Below, piece by piece: positions 7,825 to 15,759 of a stretch of DNA of 64,000 nt. Origin of the DNA: an uncultured Bacteroidales bacterium (GTDB taxonomy: Bacteria > Bacteroidota > Bacteroidia > Bacteroidales > Bacteroidaceae); assembly GCA_902778265.1 (NCBI GenBank), contig CACYXI010000001.1, positions 222,649 through 286,648 on the forward strand, in the 5' to 3' direction. Each line of letters opens with the position of its first letter. Positions within the stretch are counted from its first letter, which is position 1. The notes beneath the pieces are model-generated. The model had not been told where the DNA came from. It did not search any database and saw only the letters and a program-made list of their open reading frames with translations. Position numbers and translations under genes: made by a program.

Positions 7825-8652
7825 ATGCGAAAAAAACTTGTTATTGCAATAGTTGGGCCAAGCGGCTCAGGGAAAACAACTCTGTCTCTTTATCTTAAGG
7901 AACAGGGTTATAACTTAATTACATCCTACACGACAAGGCCAAAGAGAGACGAAGAAACGGAGGCTGTAGACCATTATTTCATAGAAGAATCCCCCGAACA
8001 AATTAAAGAAAAGATTATGAACGGAAGGATTGACACTGTTGCACATACCGAATATGGCTCCCATTACTATTGGACTACTTTTGAACAGTTCTCCAATACA
8101 AAACCTAATGTATATGTAATTGACGAATACGGACTTCAGGGGATGATGGAGAAATTCCCCTCGGAATTTGACTTCATCACAGTTTACCTCAATTTCAAAG
8201 GCGAAAGTACCGTAAATAAGGGAAGAACAAGCAGGGATAACAAAAGGGCAAAGAAATTCCCACTGAAGTGGTATGATATCGTGGTAAGAAACGGATACGA
8301 CCTACCCAAAGAAGAATTCCTAACAAAAGCATATATGAAAATTAAGAAAGCCGTAATTCAGAAGCAGACCATCTTCTTGCAAAGCAGAGAAGGGCAGCAA
8401 CATTTCCTCATACCTACTGAAATGCCAAACATATATGAATTCAGGACCGCAGAGGATTGGATGCCGATATATTGTACCCTCGACCATGATAGAAACATAA
8501 AAGCCATAGATGCCGACGGTGGCCCATATCTTGCAATTGGGTCAGAAATTGAAGGGCGAAAGATTAAAAGCTTTGTGCCTCTAAAAATATATAACGGGGC
8601 AGACAAGGAGAAATTCACGTTCGCTACAGGAATAGAATTTGAGGAAAATTAA
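7825..8652 (+). CDS. Guanylate-kinase-like NMP kinase with C-terminal extension
   Basis: The P-loop GPSGSGKTT is at residues 11-19, followed by TSYTTRPKRDEE (the GMP-binding R-P-x-R region) and DHYF, as in guanylate kinases. Residues 1-175 match the kinase fold. About 90 further residues (TAEDWMPIYCTLDHDR...GPYLAIGSEIEG) are not part of standard Gmk. It may raise dGTP/GTP precursors for phage replication, or modify a nucleotide. The kinase assignment is good; the exact substrate is inferred. It lies between the IPKG pair and the glycosyltransferase-like gene. Confidence 0.85.
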   Translation: MRKKLVIAIVGPSGSGKTTLSLYLKEQGYNLITSYTTRPKRDEETEAVDHYFIEESPEQIKEKIMNGRIDTVAHTEYGSHYYWTTFEQFSNTKPNVYVIDEYGLQGMMEKFPSEFDFITVYLNFKGESTVNKGRTSRDNKRAKKFPLKWYDIVVRNGYDLPKEEFLTKAYMKIKKAVIQKQTIFLQSREGQQHFLIPTEMPNIYEFRTAEDWMPIYCTLDHDRNIKAIDADGGPYLAIGSEIEGRKIKSFVPLKIYNGADKEKFTFATGIEFEEN

Positions 8653-8661
8653 TTCTGTGCC

Positions 8662-10317
8662 ATGGTTGACCTGATAGTTTCTTTAACATCGTATCCAAAT
8701 AGAATCAAAATAGTTAAAGACGCTCTGCTTGCACTAACACAACAAGCGGTTCCCGTTGATTTTACGTACAAGATTGTTTTCGTTTTGGCAGACCCCGAAT
8801 TTCCAAATAAAGAAGAAGACCTTCCCGAAGACCTCCTATCTGTCATACGCGAGAACAACATTGAGCTCCTATGGCACCCAAGGAATATTCTTAGCCACAA
8901 AAAGTTAATACCTGTTATTAAGAAATACCCGAAAACACCAATTCTTATTACGGACGATGATGTAATTCGGCCCAAGTATTGGTTAATGCAATTTTGGGAA
9001 GAGCACATTCGCCACCCACAAGATATTATTTGCGGTATGTTTTGCTATAGCCTTGACGAAAATGGCGAAATGGTCCGTTTTAATGACTATAAACGAAAAG
9101 GGGCAAAACCTATTAACGGCGTAGGAGGCTGCATATTTAACTTTGCCCGCCCAGCAAACGGCAGCGGCGGAGTGTTATATCCAAAGGGGTGTTTTAAAGA
9201 CAAACGATTCTTCGACGAAGACCTTATGATGGAGCTATCTCCAACATCGGACGAGTCATGGCAGTTCATGTTTAATATTCTTGAGGACCGAACCATTAGG
9301 CAAACGCTCTCAATTGTAGATACGGCCACACAAACAATCAGCGGAAGCCAATTATCGCCCACCTGCTTATACAAACGCAACAACTACAATCAAATAACAA
9401 AGGTGCTAATGTCGGCATTCCCCGAGTTCAAAGAGAAACTCAACGAAAGACAAAAGAGAATAATAGTTGCACTTGCATCCTACAAGGAAAGAATTGTTAA
9501 TGGGTCTTGCGAAACAGCCATTGAATCTATACTCCGTCAAAGCATGAAACCAACCAAGATTGTTTTGACAATACCACGCGGTCACAAGAAGTTTCTAACA
9601 CAAAAACTAAAAAAGTGGATAAACGAAAACATCGTGGAGTTGATTGTTGCCCCAAAAGATTTAGGACCGCACAACAAATACTTCTACGCGATGCAGAAAT
9701 ATCGCGAATACGCAATCATAACGGTAGACGACGACTTTATCTATGATGTTGATTTAGTGAAAAGCCTGCAGGAATCCTATGTCAAATATCCCAATTGTAT
9801 ATCAGCAAGACGAGTGCATTTAATGAACATAACTAATGGGAATCTGACAGACTATGAGGATTGGGGATACGAATACAGCGGGCAAATCGAGCCATCCTAT
9901 CAACTGATGGCTACGGGCGGTGGCGGCACGCTATATCCGCCCGATATACTTTGCATTCACAAAACAACAAATGAGCACATTGATGAATTTCGCTACGTTG
10001 ATGACATCTACCTGAAACTAATGGAGCTTAAGAGAGGCATTAGAGTAGTGCTTGTTCAAGAAAACGTCCCATGGGGCACAGAAATCGCCAAAGGGGGAAA
10101 CAGGGAAAATGCCCTCTATAAAAAGAATTGTCAAAGAGGCGGTGGTAATGACGAAGCCATTAAAGTTCTCAATGAAAACTATTCTTTTTTATTCAAAAAA
10201 TATATTCCTAATCCTATTCATGTGACGAAAGAAATGATGCGGAGATACAAAAAGAAGAGCACTACCACTACCATAACGCATAGAACAAAAAGGAGAATAT
10301 CCATACGCACCAAATAG
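8662..10317 (+). CDS. Two-domain glycosyltransferase-like protein (551 aa)
   Basis: Two copies of a GT-A-like fold are in tandem. Copy 1 starts VDLIVSLTSYPNRI with ILITDDDVIRPKYWL. Copy 2 starts KRIIVALASYKERI with AIITVDDDFIYDVDLV. Both carry a DDD metal/nucleotide-sugar motif and a later GGVLYPKG or GGGTLYPPD segment. The tail is basic (RRYKKKS...RTKRRIS). Such proteins may glycosylate phage DNA, a virion protein or a host surface. The sugar and acceptor cannot be read from the sequence. Confidence 0.8.
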   Translation: MVDLIVSLTSYPNRIKIVKDALLALTQQAVPVDFTYKIVFVLADPEFPNKEEDLPEDLLSVIRENNIELLWHPRNILSHKKLIPVIKKYPKTPILITDDDVIRPKYWLMQFWEEHIRHPQDIICGMFCYSLDENGEMVRFNDYKRKGAKPINGVGGCIFNFARPANGSGGVLYPKGCFKDKRFFDEDLMMELSPTSDESWQFMFNILEDRTIRQTLSIVDTATQTISGSQLSPTCLYKRNNYNQITKVLMSAFPEFKEKLNERQKRIIVALASYKERIVNGSCETAIESILRQSMKPTKIVLTIPRGHKKFLTQKLKKWINENIVELIVAPKDLGPHNKYFYAMQKYREYAIITVDDDFIYDVDLVKSLQESYVKYPNCISARRVHLMNITNGNLTDYEDWGYEYSGQIEPSYQLMATGGGGTLYPPDILCIHKTTNEHIDEFRYVDDIYLKLMELKRGIRVVLVQENVPWGTEIAKGGNRENALYKKNCQRGGGNDEAIKVLNENYSFLFKKYIPNPIHVTKEMMRRYKKKSTTTTITHRTKRRISIRTK

Positions 10318-10330
10318 AAGAATGCTTCAG

Positions 10331-10383
10331 AATATCAGGGAAAAACTAGATATTTGCTAAATATCAAGGAAAAATTAGATATT
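10331..10383. repeat. Two palindromic repeats AATATC-N12-GATATT
   Basis: Units at 10331-10354 and 10360-10383 share AATATCA-GGAAAAA-TAGATATT and are each palindromic at their ends. They are 29 bases apart (start to start), directly upstream of a degenerate -24/-12 element (10384-10399), and could be regulator-binding sites. No gene lies in 10318-10482. Confidence 0.6.
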
Positions 10384-10399
10384 ACCACGATTCTTGTAG
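10384..10399 (+). promoter_or_regulatory. Degenerate sigma-54-like element
   Basis: TACCACG-ATTC-TTGTA keeps the spacing and most bases of the TGGCACG-N4-TTGNA series but lacks the GG of the -24 element. It may be a decayed or weak copy. Confidence 0.35.
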
Positions 10400-10459
10400 G
10401 AAACAATGGTGGTATTTTAATTTTTGGAAACTATACACTTATTTTCTAAAAAGATTTTT

Positions 10460-10467
10460 TAACTTTG
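10460..10467 (+). promoter_or_regulatory. Promoter -7 box TAACTTTG
   Basis: TAACTTTG lies 15 bases before ATG 10483. The in-frame TTG further upstream overlaps this promoter and is not the start. Confidence 0.65.
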
Positions 10468-10482
10468 CAAAAAGCAAAGGAA

Positions 10483-11247
10483 ATGTTGACTCTGAACGCT
10501 GAAATATGTAAGGCTGACCGCGATTTGCTCAAGAAGAAGCACGGAATCTCCAAAATATGGAATGACCACTACTCGCCCGCAAAGAGTATTGGTAAATGCT
10601 CCACACTTTACAAGATTCTTAAGCCTAATAGTTATCAAGACTTCTTGCAAAAGTATCTTGAATATGCCGAAAGAAACAAAGATACACTTCGGGTTATAGA
10701 CCGAGGGCTCACAGAGGACGAACTTATATTGTTGGCCCAAGAATACAAATTTCTATGCGAAAGGCAAGTCAACATCAACGAACCATTAACCACATACCTG
10801 AATGACGCAATCTGCCATATAATTATTGAGACTTATGACGGAATGCGACGGGAAGAAGAGGCAATCTCAATTATCTCAAGCCGAGGATATCGTGTCCGTA
10901 AAGGTGGCGACTTTCTTGATAGAAGGTATGGTGTTGATTTGGCCTGCACCGATGGGCACGGAAAATGTTTTGCCGTACAGGTAAAACCCGTATCTTTTTT
11001 TCTTTCAAACCGCATAGACGTAACCGAAGATAGGAATCTGATATATCAAAAGAAGGAAAAACTCAAGAAAGAGAAAGGAATGGAGACCTTCTATATGATA
11101 TATGACAAGAATGTAGACGGAAGAATTACGTGGATAAAAAACCACGACGATAATTTTGCATTTGCTTTTGATGACGCCCTCTACTTGGGCGAAAACAATA
11201 ATGTCCTTGTTTTAAAAGGGCTGCTTCAAAAAATTAGAAACAAATAG
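10483..11247 (+). CDS. PD-(D/E)XK nuclease-like protein
   Basis: The second half contains RKGGDFLDRRYGVDLAC, then CFAVQVKPVSFF. The D in GVDL and the V-Q-V-K core fit a PD-(D/E)XK nuclease (D...QxK form). The N-terminal half is helical and charged, with no recognised motif. It could be a restriction-type or recombination nuclease. No methyltransferase is adjacent, so a restriction system is not supported. The start was chosen downstream of the promoter at 10460. Confidence 0.6.
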   Translation: MLTLNAEICKADRDLLKKKHGISKIWNDHYSPAKSIGKCSTLYKILKPNSYQDFLQKYLEYAERNKDTLRVIDRGLTEDELILLAQEYKFLCERQVNINEPLTTYLNDAICHIIIETYDGMRREEEAISIISSRGYRVRKGGDFLDRRYGVDLACTDGHGKCFAVQVKPVSFFLSNRIDVTEDRNLIYQKKEKLKKEKGMETFYMIYDKNVDGRITWIKNHDDNFAFAFDDALYLGENNNVLVLKGLLQKIRNK

Positions 11248-11269
11248 TTGGTTTTTTCAAAACTTTCGC

Positions 11270-11277
11270 TATATTTG
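11270..11277 (+). promoter_or_regulatory. Promoter -7 box TATATTTG
   Basis: TATATTTG is 12 bases before ATG 11290. It probably drives the run of small membrane genes that follows. Confidence 0.6.
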
Positions 11278-11289
11278 CAAAAAATATTT

Positions 11290-11469
11290 ATGATGGCGCT
11301 TGCTCAAATAGGATTATTTTTATTGTATCTTGGCATTGCAATATGGTATGCCCTTCGGTTCTTCAAGGAAAATTGCAACGAAGATGAAGCGGAGGCTATA
11401 GCCTGCGGCCTTTTTGGCACCATTTGGCCGCTTTCGATGGCGGTAAGCATACTCCTCAAGGGAAAATAG
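11290..11469 (+). CDS. Small membrane protein (two hydrophobic segments)
   Basis: From ATG 11290 the product is 59 residues: ALAQIGLFLLYLGIAIWYAL, an acidic loop (ENCNEDEAEA), then CGLFGTIWPLSMAVSILL. It is a two-pass inner-membrane protein by appearance. Function unknown. Confidence 0.65.
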   Translation: MMALAQIGLFLLYLGIAIWYALRFFKENCNEDEAEAIACGLFGTIWPLSMAVSILLKGK

Positions 11470-11486
11470 TTTAAAGAATAGATATT

Positions 11487-11681
11487 ATGGCAGACAAAGT
11501 TAACATTAGCATGAGCGGGGGAACAAGTTTCATGGGTCTCCTATTCCTTGTTTTTCTTGTGTTGAAACTTACACATGTAATTGATTGGTCGTGGTGGTGG
11601 GTCACGGCACCACTATGGGGTGTATTCGCCCTATGGGCCATTGCCGTGGTTATTGCTTTCGTATTTATTTATCGCAATTAA
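11487..11681 (+). CDS. Small membrane protein with VIDWSWWWV motif
   Basis: 64 residues with two hydrophobic segments. The segment GLLFLVFLVLKL followed by VIDWSWWWVTAPLWG is a pattern seen in many short phage membrane proteins (the 'transmembrane Fragile-X-F'-like annotation). It is preceded by an A-rich leader. Role unknown; in phages such genes often sit in early or lysis-adjacent operons. Confidence 0.7.
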   Translation: MADKVNISMSGGTSFMGLLFLVFLVLKLTHVIDWSWWWVTAPLWGVFALWAIAVVIAFVFIYRN

Positions 11682-11683
11682 AT

Positions 11684-11965
11684 ATGAAGTCGTTTTTAGC
11701 TCTGCTTATCGGTGGCCTTTGCCTCTGTTCTTGCAAGGCCTATGGAAATTATTTTGACGAAACCCCTATTGACACACTTCCAAACGTTGGACAAGACAGG
11801 CGGACTTTTGAACAAATTTTTGAATTTGAGTATAAAGGGCACCAATATATATGGTTTCGCTGTCATAATGGCGGATATGCGGGATTTGATGGTGGAATTG
11901 TTCACAATCCCGAATGCAACGCCTGCAGAGGCAAGGAAGATACTACTATTCAATATAGACTTTAA
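11684..11965 (+). CDS. Predicted lipoprotein (93 aa)
   Basis: The N-terminus MKSFLALLIGGLCLCSCKAYG is a signal peptide with a lipobox ending LCSC. The mature part contains HNPECNACRGK. It starts two bases after the preceding stop and ends four bases before yqeY, so it is translated in the same operon. It is probably exported and lipid-anchored; a superinfection or surface role is conceivable but not shown. Confidence 0.7.
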   Translation: MKSFLALLIGGLCLCSCKAYGNYFDETPIDTLPNVGQDRRTFEQIFEFEYKGHQYIWFRCHNGGYAGFDGGIVHNPECNACRGKEDTTIQYRL

Positions 11966-11969
11966 CGTT

Positions 11970-12419
11970 ATGGAAATGTTAGAAAAAAAGATACAACAGG
12001 ATTTGGTCGCAGCCATTAAAGGCCACGCCGATGCCGCAATAAGCGCCATCAGGTCCATCAAAACCGCAATACAGAACGAGAAGGTTAGCGGAACATATCA
12101 CGAGTTGACCGACAACAACATTTTGGGGCTTATTCAGAAGCTCGCAAAGCAGCGACAGGAAAGCATTGAGATATACTCACAAGCAGGGCGCCAAGACCTT
12201 GCTGATAAGGAGAGTGCAGAACTTAAGGCGCTCAATACCTATCTTCCGCAAATGCTTTCTACCGAAGAACTTCATGCCACCATTAATAATATCATCAGTA
12301 AAGGAGGCTACTACTCAATGAAGGATATGGGCCTTGTGATGAAGGCCCTAAAGGAAAGATTTCCTAATCAGTACGACGGAAAAACAGCAAGTACATATAT
12401 TAAAGAAAAACTATCCTAA
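11970..12419 (+). CDS. yqeY: GatB/YqeY domain protein
   Basis: From ATG 11970 the product is 149 residues, the normal length of YqeY. It carries the expected KKIQQDLVAAIKG start, AIRSIKTAIQNEKV, the helical LTDNNILGLIQKLAKQR region, and the C-terminal GLVMKALKERFPN...YDGKTASTYIKE signature. YqeY resembles the tRNA-binding tail of GatB amidotransferase. Its exact role is unclear, and the phage may use it to influence tRNA or translation. Upstream in-frame start codons lie inside the lipoprotein gene and are not used. Confidence 0.85.
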   Translation: MEMLEKKIQQDLVAAIKGHADAAISAIRSIKTAIQNEKVSGTYHELTDNNILGLIQKLAKQRQESIEIYSQAGRQDLADKESAELKALNTYLPQMLSTEELHATINNIISKGGYYSMKDMGLVMKALKERFPNQYDGKTASTYIKEKLS

Positions 12420-12421
12420 TT

Positions 12422-12796
12422 ATGCTAAAAAGTTACAACGTAATAACCTTTGATGTGAACCGCTGTGAATTTGTTCCGTTTAACATCATGCCATACTTCC
12501 TCGGGGTATACGTGGAACAGCGCGGTTCTAAAAATTTCAAAACACCCCAAACAAGAGACGAGTTCAAGCAGTTTGTTAAAGATTGGGGGATGTATCAGTT
12601 TTGGGCCCGATGTGAGTATGAGGTCATTCTTGTTGATTGGCCCTCACAGCAGAAGGAGAAAAAGATTGATGTTTGGGAACAGATAAAGATGAACATTGAT
12701 ACCGTTACCGATATCCTAATGGAAAACGTCGCGCAATTGCCCAAAACAAAGGCTGCAGCAAAGAATTTTCTTGAGAAAAAATTGTTAGTCATATGA
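12422..12796 (+). CDS. Hypothetical protein (124 aa)
   Basis: It begins two bases after yqeY. The sequence contains NRCEFVPFNIMPYFL and WARCEYEVILVDWP, a pattern I associate with conserved proteins of Bacteroidales phages, without known function. Its stop overlaps the next start (ATGA). Confidence 0.7.
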   Translation: MLKSYNVITFDVNRCEFVPFNIMPYFLGVYVEQRGSKNFKTPQTRDEFKQFVKDWGMYQFWARCEYEVILVDWPSQQKEKKIDVWEQIKMNIDTVTDILMENVAQLPKTKAAAKNFLEKKLLVI

Positions 12797-13245
12797 CCCC
12801 TGAAAAATCAAACAAACAGCCCTCCAACCGAGAACTAATTCAAAACGAATGCAAGGAACTCTGCGGTCGTTATTCAAATATATTCTTGCATGGGAATGGG
12901 TATCTACTCGGTGCCGTAGACCTTGCGGACGACTACTATTATATCTTCCTCTGTGAGGACGGAGGTGTCAGTTACAGTACCTGTGTATCATTACCTGAAC
13001 TTCTTCCCGAAGACGATAGCCCCAATTCCTTGTTTTCGTTATCAGACGAAGAGGCAAAGAAACAAATAGATTTCGCCTACAAGCGCATAATTGAGGAAAT
13101 CAGATGGTCGGGCATCAACTATATCAAGACTCTTGGCATTGAACTTTCAGAGAGTAACCTCGTTCGACAAGAGGTCTGTAACCGCATTCTTCACCCGGAA
13201 AACTATATCATCTATTGGCTTGACACATCCAAAAACGAAAAATAA
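12793..13245 (+). CDS. Hypothetical acidic protein (150 aa)
   Basis: It overlaps the previous gene by four bases, so translation is coupled. The protein is soluble and acidic, with no recognised motif (DDYYYIFLCEDGGVSYS in the middle). It is the last gene before the first sigma-54-like promoter of the accessory array. Confidence 0.65.
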   Translation: MTPEKSNKQPSNRELIQNECKELCGRYSNIFLHGNGYLLGAVDLADDYYYIFLCEDGGVSYSTCVSLPELLPEDDSPNSLFSLSDEEAKKQIDFAYKRIIEEIRWSGINYIKTLGIELSESNLVRQEVCNRILHPENYIIYWLDTSKNEK

Positions 13246-13263
13246 TTTCAGCTCCTGCCAAGT

Positions 13264-13280
13264 TTGGCACGATTTTTGAA
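13264..13280 (+). promoter_or_regulatory. Sigma-54-like promoter TGGCACG-N4-TTGAA
   Basis: TTGGCACG-ATTT-TTGAA has the -24/-12 layout. An overlapping palindrome TGCCAA-GT-TTGGCA covers the -24 element. It lies about 40 bases before ATG 13319, the first gene of the accessory array. Confidence 0.6.
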
Positions 13281-13318
13281 ACACAGTTCCTTTAAAAGAA
13301 CAATTTTAAAAAACCATT

Positions 13319-14380
13319 ATGGACTACGAAAAGAAATACAAAGAAATGGTGGAAAGAGTTAAAGCCTTTCACAAAGAGGGAAACGCTCTTACCAAAGCAC
13401 AAATGGAAATTATTCTTCCCGAACTTGCAGAGAGTGAGGACAAGAGGATTAGTAATTTGATTTATTGCATTGTTCGGGATAGAGAAGACGTAAGGACCAC
13501 TCTTGAGTCCAATGGTATTTCGGTTGATAAGGCTCTTGCCTACCTCGAAAAGCAGAAAGAGCCGGAGAATGTAAGTGCAACTACGATGATTCCGTCTTGT
13601 TGGACCGAAAAACAGAAAGAGCAGAAGCCAAGTATTGTTGAAAAATTGAGAGAGATTTCAACTCCTGCTGACGAAAATTGGTTTGAGATTCAGAAGCGGT
13701 GGGAAAAGGAAGATGAGCAGAAGCCCGCAGAGTGGAGCGAGGAGGATGAGGAAATGCTTGAAGACATTAAATTCAGCTTTACATATAATAAAGGTGAAAT
13801 GACTGATGCTCTTAAGTCTTTAAAGCCACGGCTAAAGCAAGAATGGAGTGAGGACGATGAGAGGAATTATGAATATCTGCATCAGATTATTTGTGATTAT
13901 ATCAATAATCCTCAAATAGAATACAAAGAACGGGAGAAAGCATCTAAAGAACTTATTCCGTTTTGGGAAAGACTTAAATCTCTTCGTCTACAGATGAAGC
14001 AAGAGTGGAGCGATGAAGATGAGAAGATGTTGAATGTAATAATCTCTGACATTAGAAGAATACAAAGGAATTGTGGAATTGGGACAGATGAGTGGAATAT
14101 TCATTCAAAAGCAATCCGATGGCTCGAATCCCTCCGTCCACAGCCTCATACAGTATCCATAAAAGATGCTACAAAGTTTGGCAACCTTGAGTATGAACGC
14201 GGAGTAAAAGACGGAATACAGAGTGAAAAAAGCCGTCAATGGAAACCGAGCAATGAACAGATGAATGCGTTTCGGAAACTTATTCGTAGTGCAGTGTTTC
14301 TTTCTTCGTGGAGAGAACTTGAAAAAGAAATTGACTCACTTTATCTTGACCTTAGAAACTTTAGCCATGAAATACATTAA
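13319..14380 (+). CDS. FamE: tandem WSEEDE-module protein (353 aa)
   Basis: The N-terminal module (ELAESEDKRISNLI... YLEKQKE) is followed by three tandem modules. Each starts A/QEWSEEDE, continues as a helix and ends LKSL+P, near residues 138-175, 178-222 and 223-272. A C-terminal module WKPSNEQMNAFRKL...LYLDL closes it. The layout suggests a helical repeat scaffold; function is unknown. It is paralogous to the genes at 16271, 24610 and 43915, and shares an 87-nt and a roughly 128-nt near-identical stretch with 24610. Confidence 0.8.
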   Translation: MDYEKKYKEMVERVKAFHKEGNALTKAQMEIILPELAESEDKRISNLIYCIVRDREDVRTTLESNGISVDKALAYLEKQKEPENVSATTMIPSCWTEKQKEQKPSIVEKLREISTPADENWFEIQKRWEKEDEQKPAEWSEEDEEMLEDIKFSFTYNKGEMTDALKSLKPRLKQEWSEDDERNYEYLHQIICDYINNPQIEYKEREKASKELIPFWERLKSLRLQMKQEWSDEDEKMLNVIISDIRRIQRNCGIGTDEWNIHSKAIRWLESLRPQPHTVSIKDATKFGNLEYERGVKDGIQSEKSRQWKPSNEQMNAFRKLIRSAVFLSSWRELEKEIDSLYLDLRNFSHEIH

Positions 14381-14681
14381 CGCAGAAAAACTGATAGCCG
14401 AGATAGAGAGGCGAATTCGTATCAAAGAGAATCTTGCTCAACATCCCGAAATGAGTGATATGAAAGATTCCCTATACGATATTATTGGGGCATATCAATC
14501 ATTAAAATCTTTCATTAATTATCTACAGCAGGAACAGTCGGAGGTAGATTTGGAGAAAGATATAGAAAAGATATGCGATTTCAATAAGGCACAAACTACA
14601 ATCACAATGACTAAAGGGGCATTTAAAATAGCTGCTCATCATTTCTATGAACTTGGGTTAAACACAAGAAAGGAGGAATAA
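14367..14681 (+). CDS. FamC: KYIDAEKL-type small protein
   Basis: The start at ATG 14367 overlaps the FamE gene and matches the family N-terminus MKY+I+AEKLIAEIE. It has a central LQQEQSEVDLEK segment and ends HHFYELGLNTRKEE. The last codons (aga aag gag gaa) form the Shine-Dalgarno of the next gene. Mostly helical; function unknown. Confidence 0.8.
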   Translation: MKYINAEKLIAEIERRIRIKENLAQHPEMSDMKDSLYDIIGAYQSLKSFINYLQQEQSEVDLEKDIEKICDFNKAQTTITMTKGAFKIAAHHFYELGLNTRKEE

Positions 14682-14682
14682 T

Positions 14683-14844
14683 ATGTTTATCAAAGAGCTA
14701 ATATGGAAAATAAAAGAACCGTATGTAAAAAGGAAACGGGCATGCTACGAACAACAGTGGTGTGAGAATAAAATGTCCGCAAAAGAAATGTGTGAAAGAG
14801 TTGCTGAACTTTATAGAGCAAAACCGGAAAGAAAGGAGAAATAA
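14683..14844 (+). CDS. Small basic helical protein (53 aa)
   Basis: ATG follows AAGGAGG by seven bases. The product is Lys/Arg/Cys-rich (KIKEPYVKRKRACYEQ). It ends with its own AAAGGAGA just before the next start. No family recognised. Confidence 0.6.
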   Translation: MFIKELIWKIKEPYVKRKRACYEQQWCENKMSAKEMCERVAELYRAKPERKEK

Positions 14845-14846
14845 TT

Positions 14847-15047
14847 ATGAACGTACCATACAAGATTTGGGTTACCCCAAGTGAAATGACAGAATTACTA
14901 TCTGAAAAAAGACACGACTACGATGTTGCTTACATCCGCAAGGATGCTCTGTTGGAGTGGGTAAAAGAAATAAAGAGAATTTGTAAAGGTGCGGAGCCAA
15001 TAGAAAAGGCATATCAAACAGTAATTGACAAAATCGAATCGCTATGA
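14847..15047 (+). CDS. FamD: IRKDALLEWAKE-type protein
   Basis: 66 residues: KIWVTPSEM, then the family core AYIRKDALLEWVKE and the C-terminus IDKIESL. The stop overlaps the next ATG (ctATGA), a junction also found at the other FamD genes (36417, 42854). Function unknown. Confidence 0.75.
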   Translation: MNVPYKIWVTPSEMTELLSEKRHDYDVAYIRKDALLEWVKEIKRICKGAEPIEKAYQTVIDKIESL

Positions 15048-15427
15048 CAAGAGAAGAAGAACAACTCCTTCTAAAGGATTTATGTGCAAGGTTGCCTTAT
15101 AATGTTGTTATTCGTTGTACGGATAATGATACGGACTACGAGTGCTTCTTGACAACAGTTATATTGAACGAGCTTTTGTATAGTACTGAATATTATGACT
15201 ACAAACCATATCTTCGTCCAATGGCAAGTATGACCCCGCAAGAATGGATTGAGTTATGTGATGCGGGAGTTGAAGACGAAAAGTCCGCAATCTTCATAAA
15301 AGGCATCCGCAAATTTGTCCCTTGTACAAACAGGGAAAATTTTTTAAATTCAAAACATTTTGACCATCATAATCTCATTGAAAAAGGTTTGGCATTAGAA
15401 GCACCTGAAGGGATGTATACGGCATAA
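15044..15427 (+). CDS. FamB: LLKDLCARLPY-type protein
   Basis: The N-terminus TREEEQLLLKDLCARLPYNV, mid-motif PYLRPMASMTPQE, and a C-terminus with FDHHNLIEKGLALEAPEGMY define the family. It has six full members in this window. Fold and function unknown; conservation of the ends with a variable middle is typical here. Confidence 0.8.
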   Translation: MTREEEQLLLKDLCARLPYNVVIRCTDNDTDYECFLTTVILNELLYSTEYYDYKPYLRPMASMTPQEWIELCDAGVEDEKSAIFIKGIRKFVPCTNRENFLNSKHFDHHNLIEKGLALEAPEGMYTA

Positions 15428-15439
15428 AGCTATACAAAC

Positions 15440-15757
15440 ATGATAGATAAATTTGAAACATTATATCCAGAATTTTTAACTTCAACAAACTTATGGTGCT
15501 ATGACGAACCTTATGCTTATTGGTTGTCTGCTCCCGAGTATCATGTACATGAATGGGTATTATATAAAGAATACAACAATTACAAGTCAGTTGTTGGAAA
15601 CGGCGGATTAAAAGGTGTGTCTTATGAAGAATTAATGAATAGTTTTAGAACTTATAGCTTTTACGATAACATAGATAGGGAAATGCTATGTAGAACATTT
15701 AGGCAACGTTCTTTGTACGATGATTCTTGTGATTTTGAAGATTTCATAAACGAATAG
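15440..15757 (+). CDS. Hypothetical Tyr-rich protein (105 aa)
   Basis: A soluble protein rich in Tyr and acidic residues (EWVLYKEYNNYKSVVG). No recognised motif and no paralog in the window. It follows FamB by 12 bases. Confidence 0.6.
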   Translation: MIDKFETLYPEFLTSTNLWCYDEPYAYWLSAPEYHVHEWVLYKEYNNYKSVVGNGGLKGVSYEELMNSFRTYSFYDNIDREMLCRTFRQRSLYDDSCDFEDFINE

Positions 15758-15759
15758 AT

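Noticed and set aside
10483-11247. Restriction-modification system
   Set aside because: A PD-(D/E)XK-like protein is present but no methyltransferase lies beside it; the only methyltransferase-like sequence is a 26-codon remnant at 38463.
11712-11969. Long N-terminal extension of YqeY
   Set aside because: This stretch overlaps a lipoprotein gene with a clear signal peptide in another frame; YqeY has its normal length from ATG 11970.
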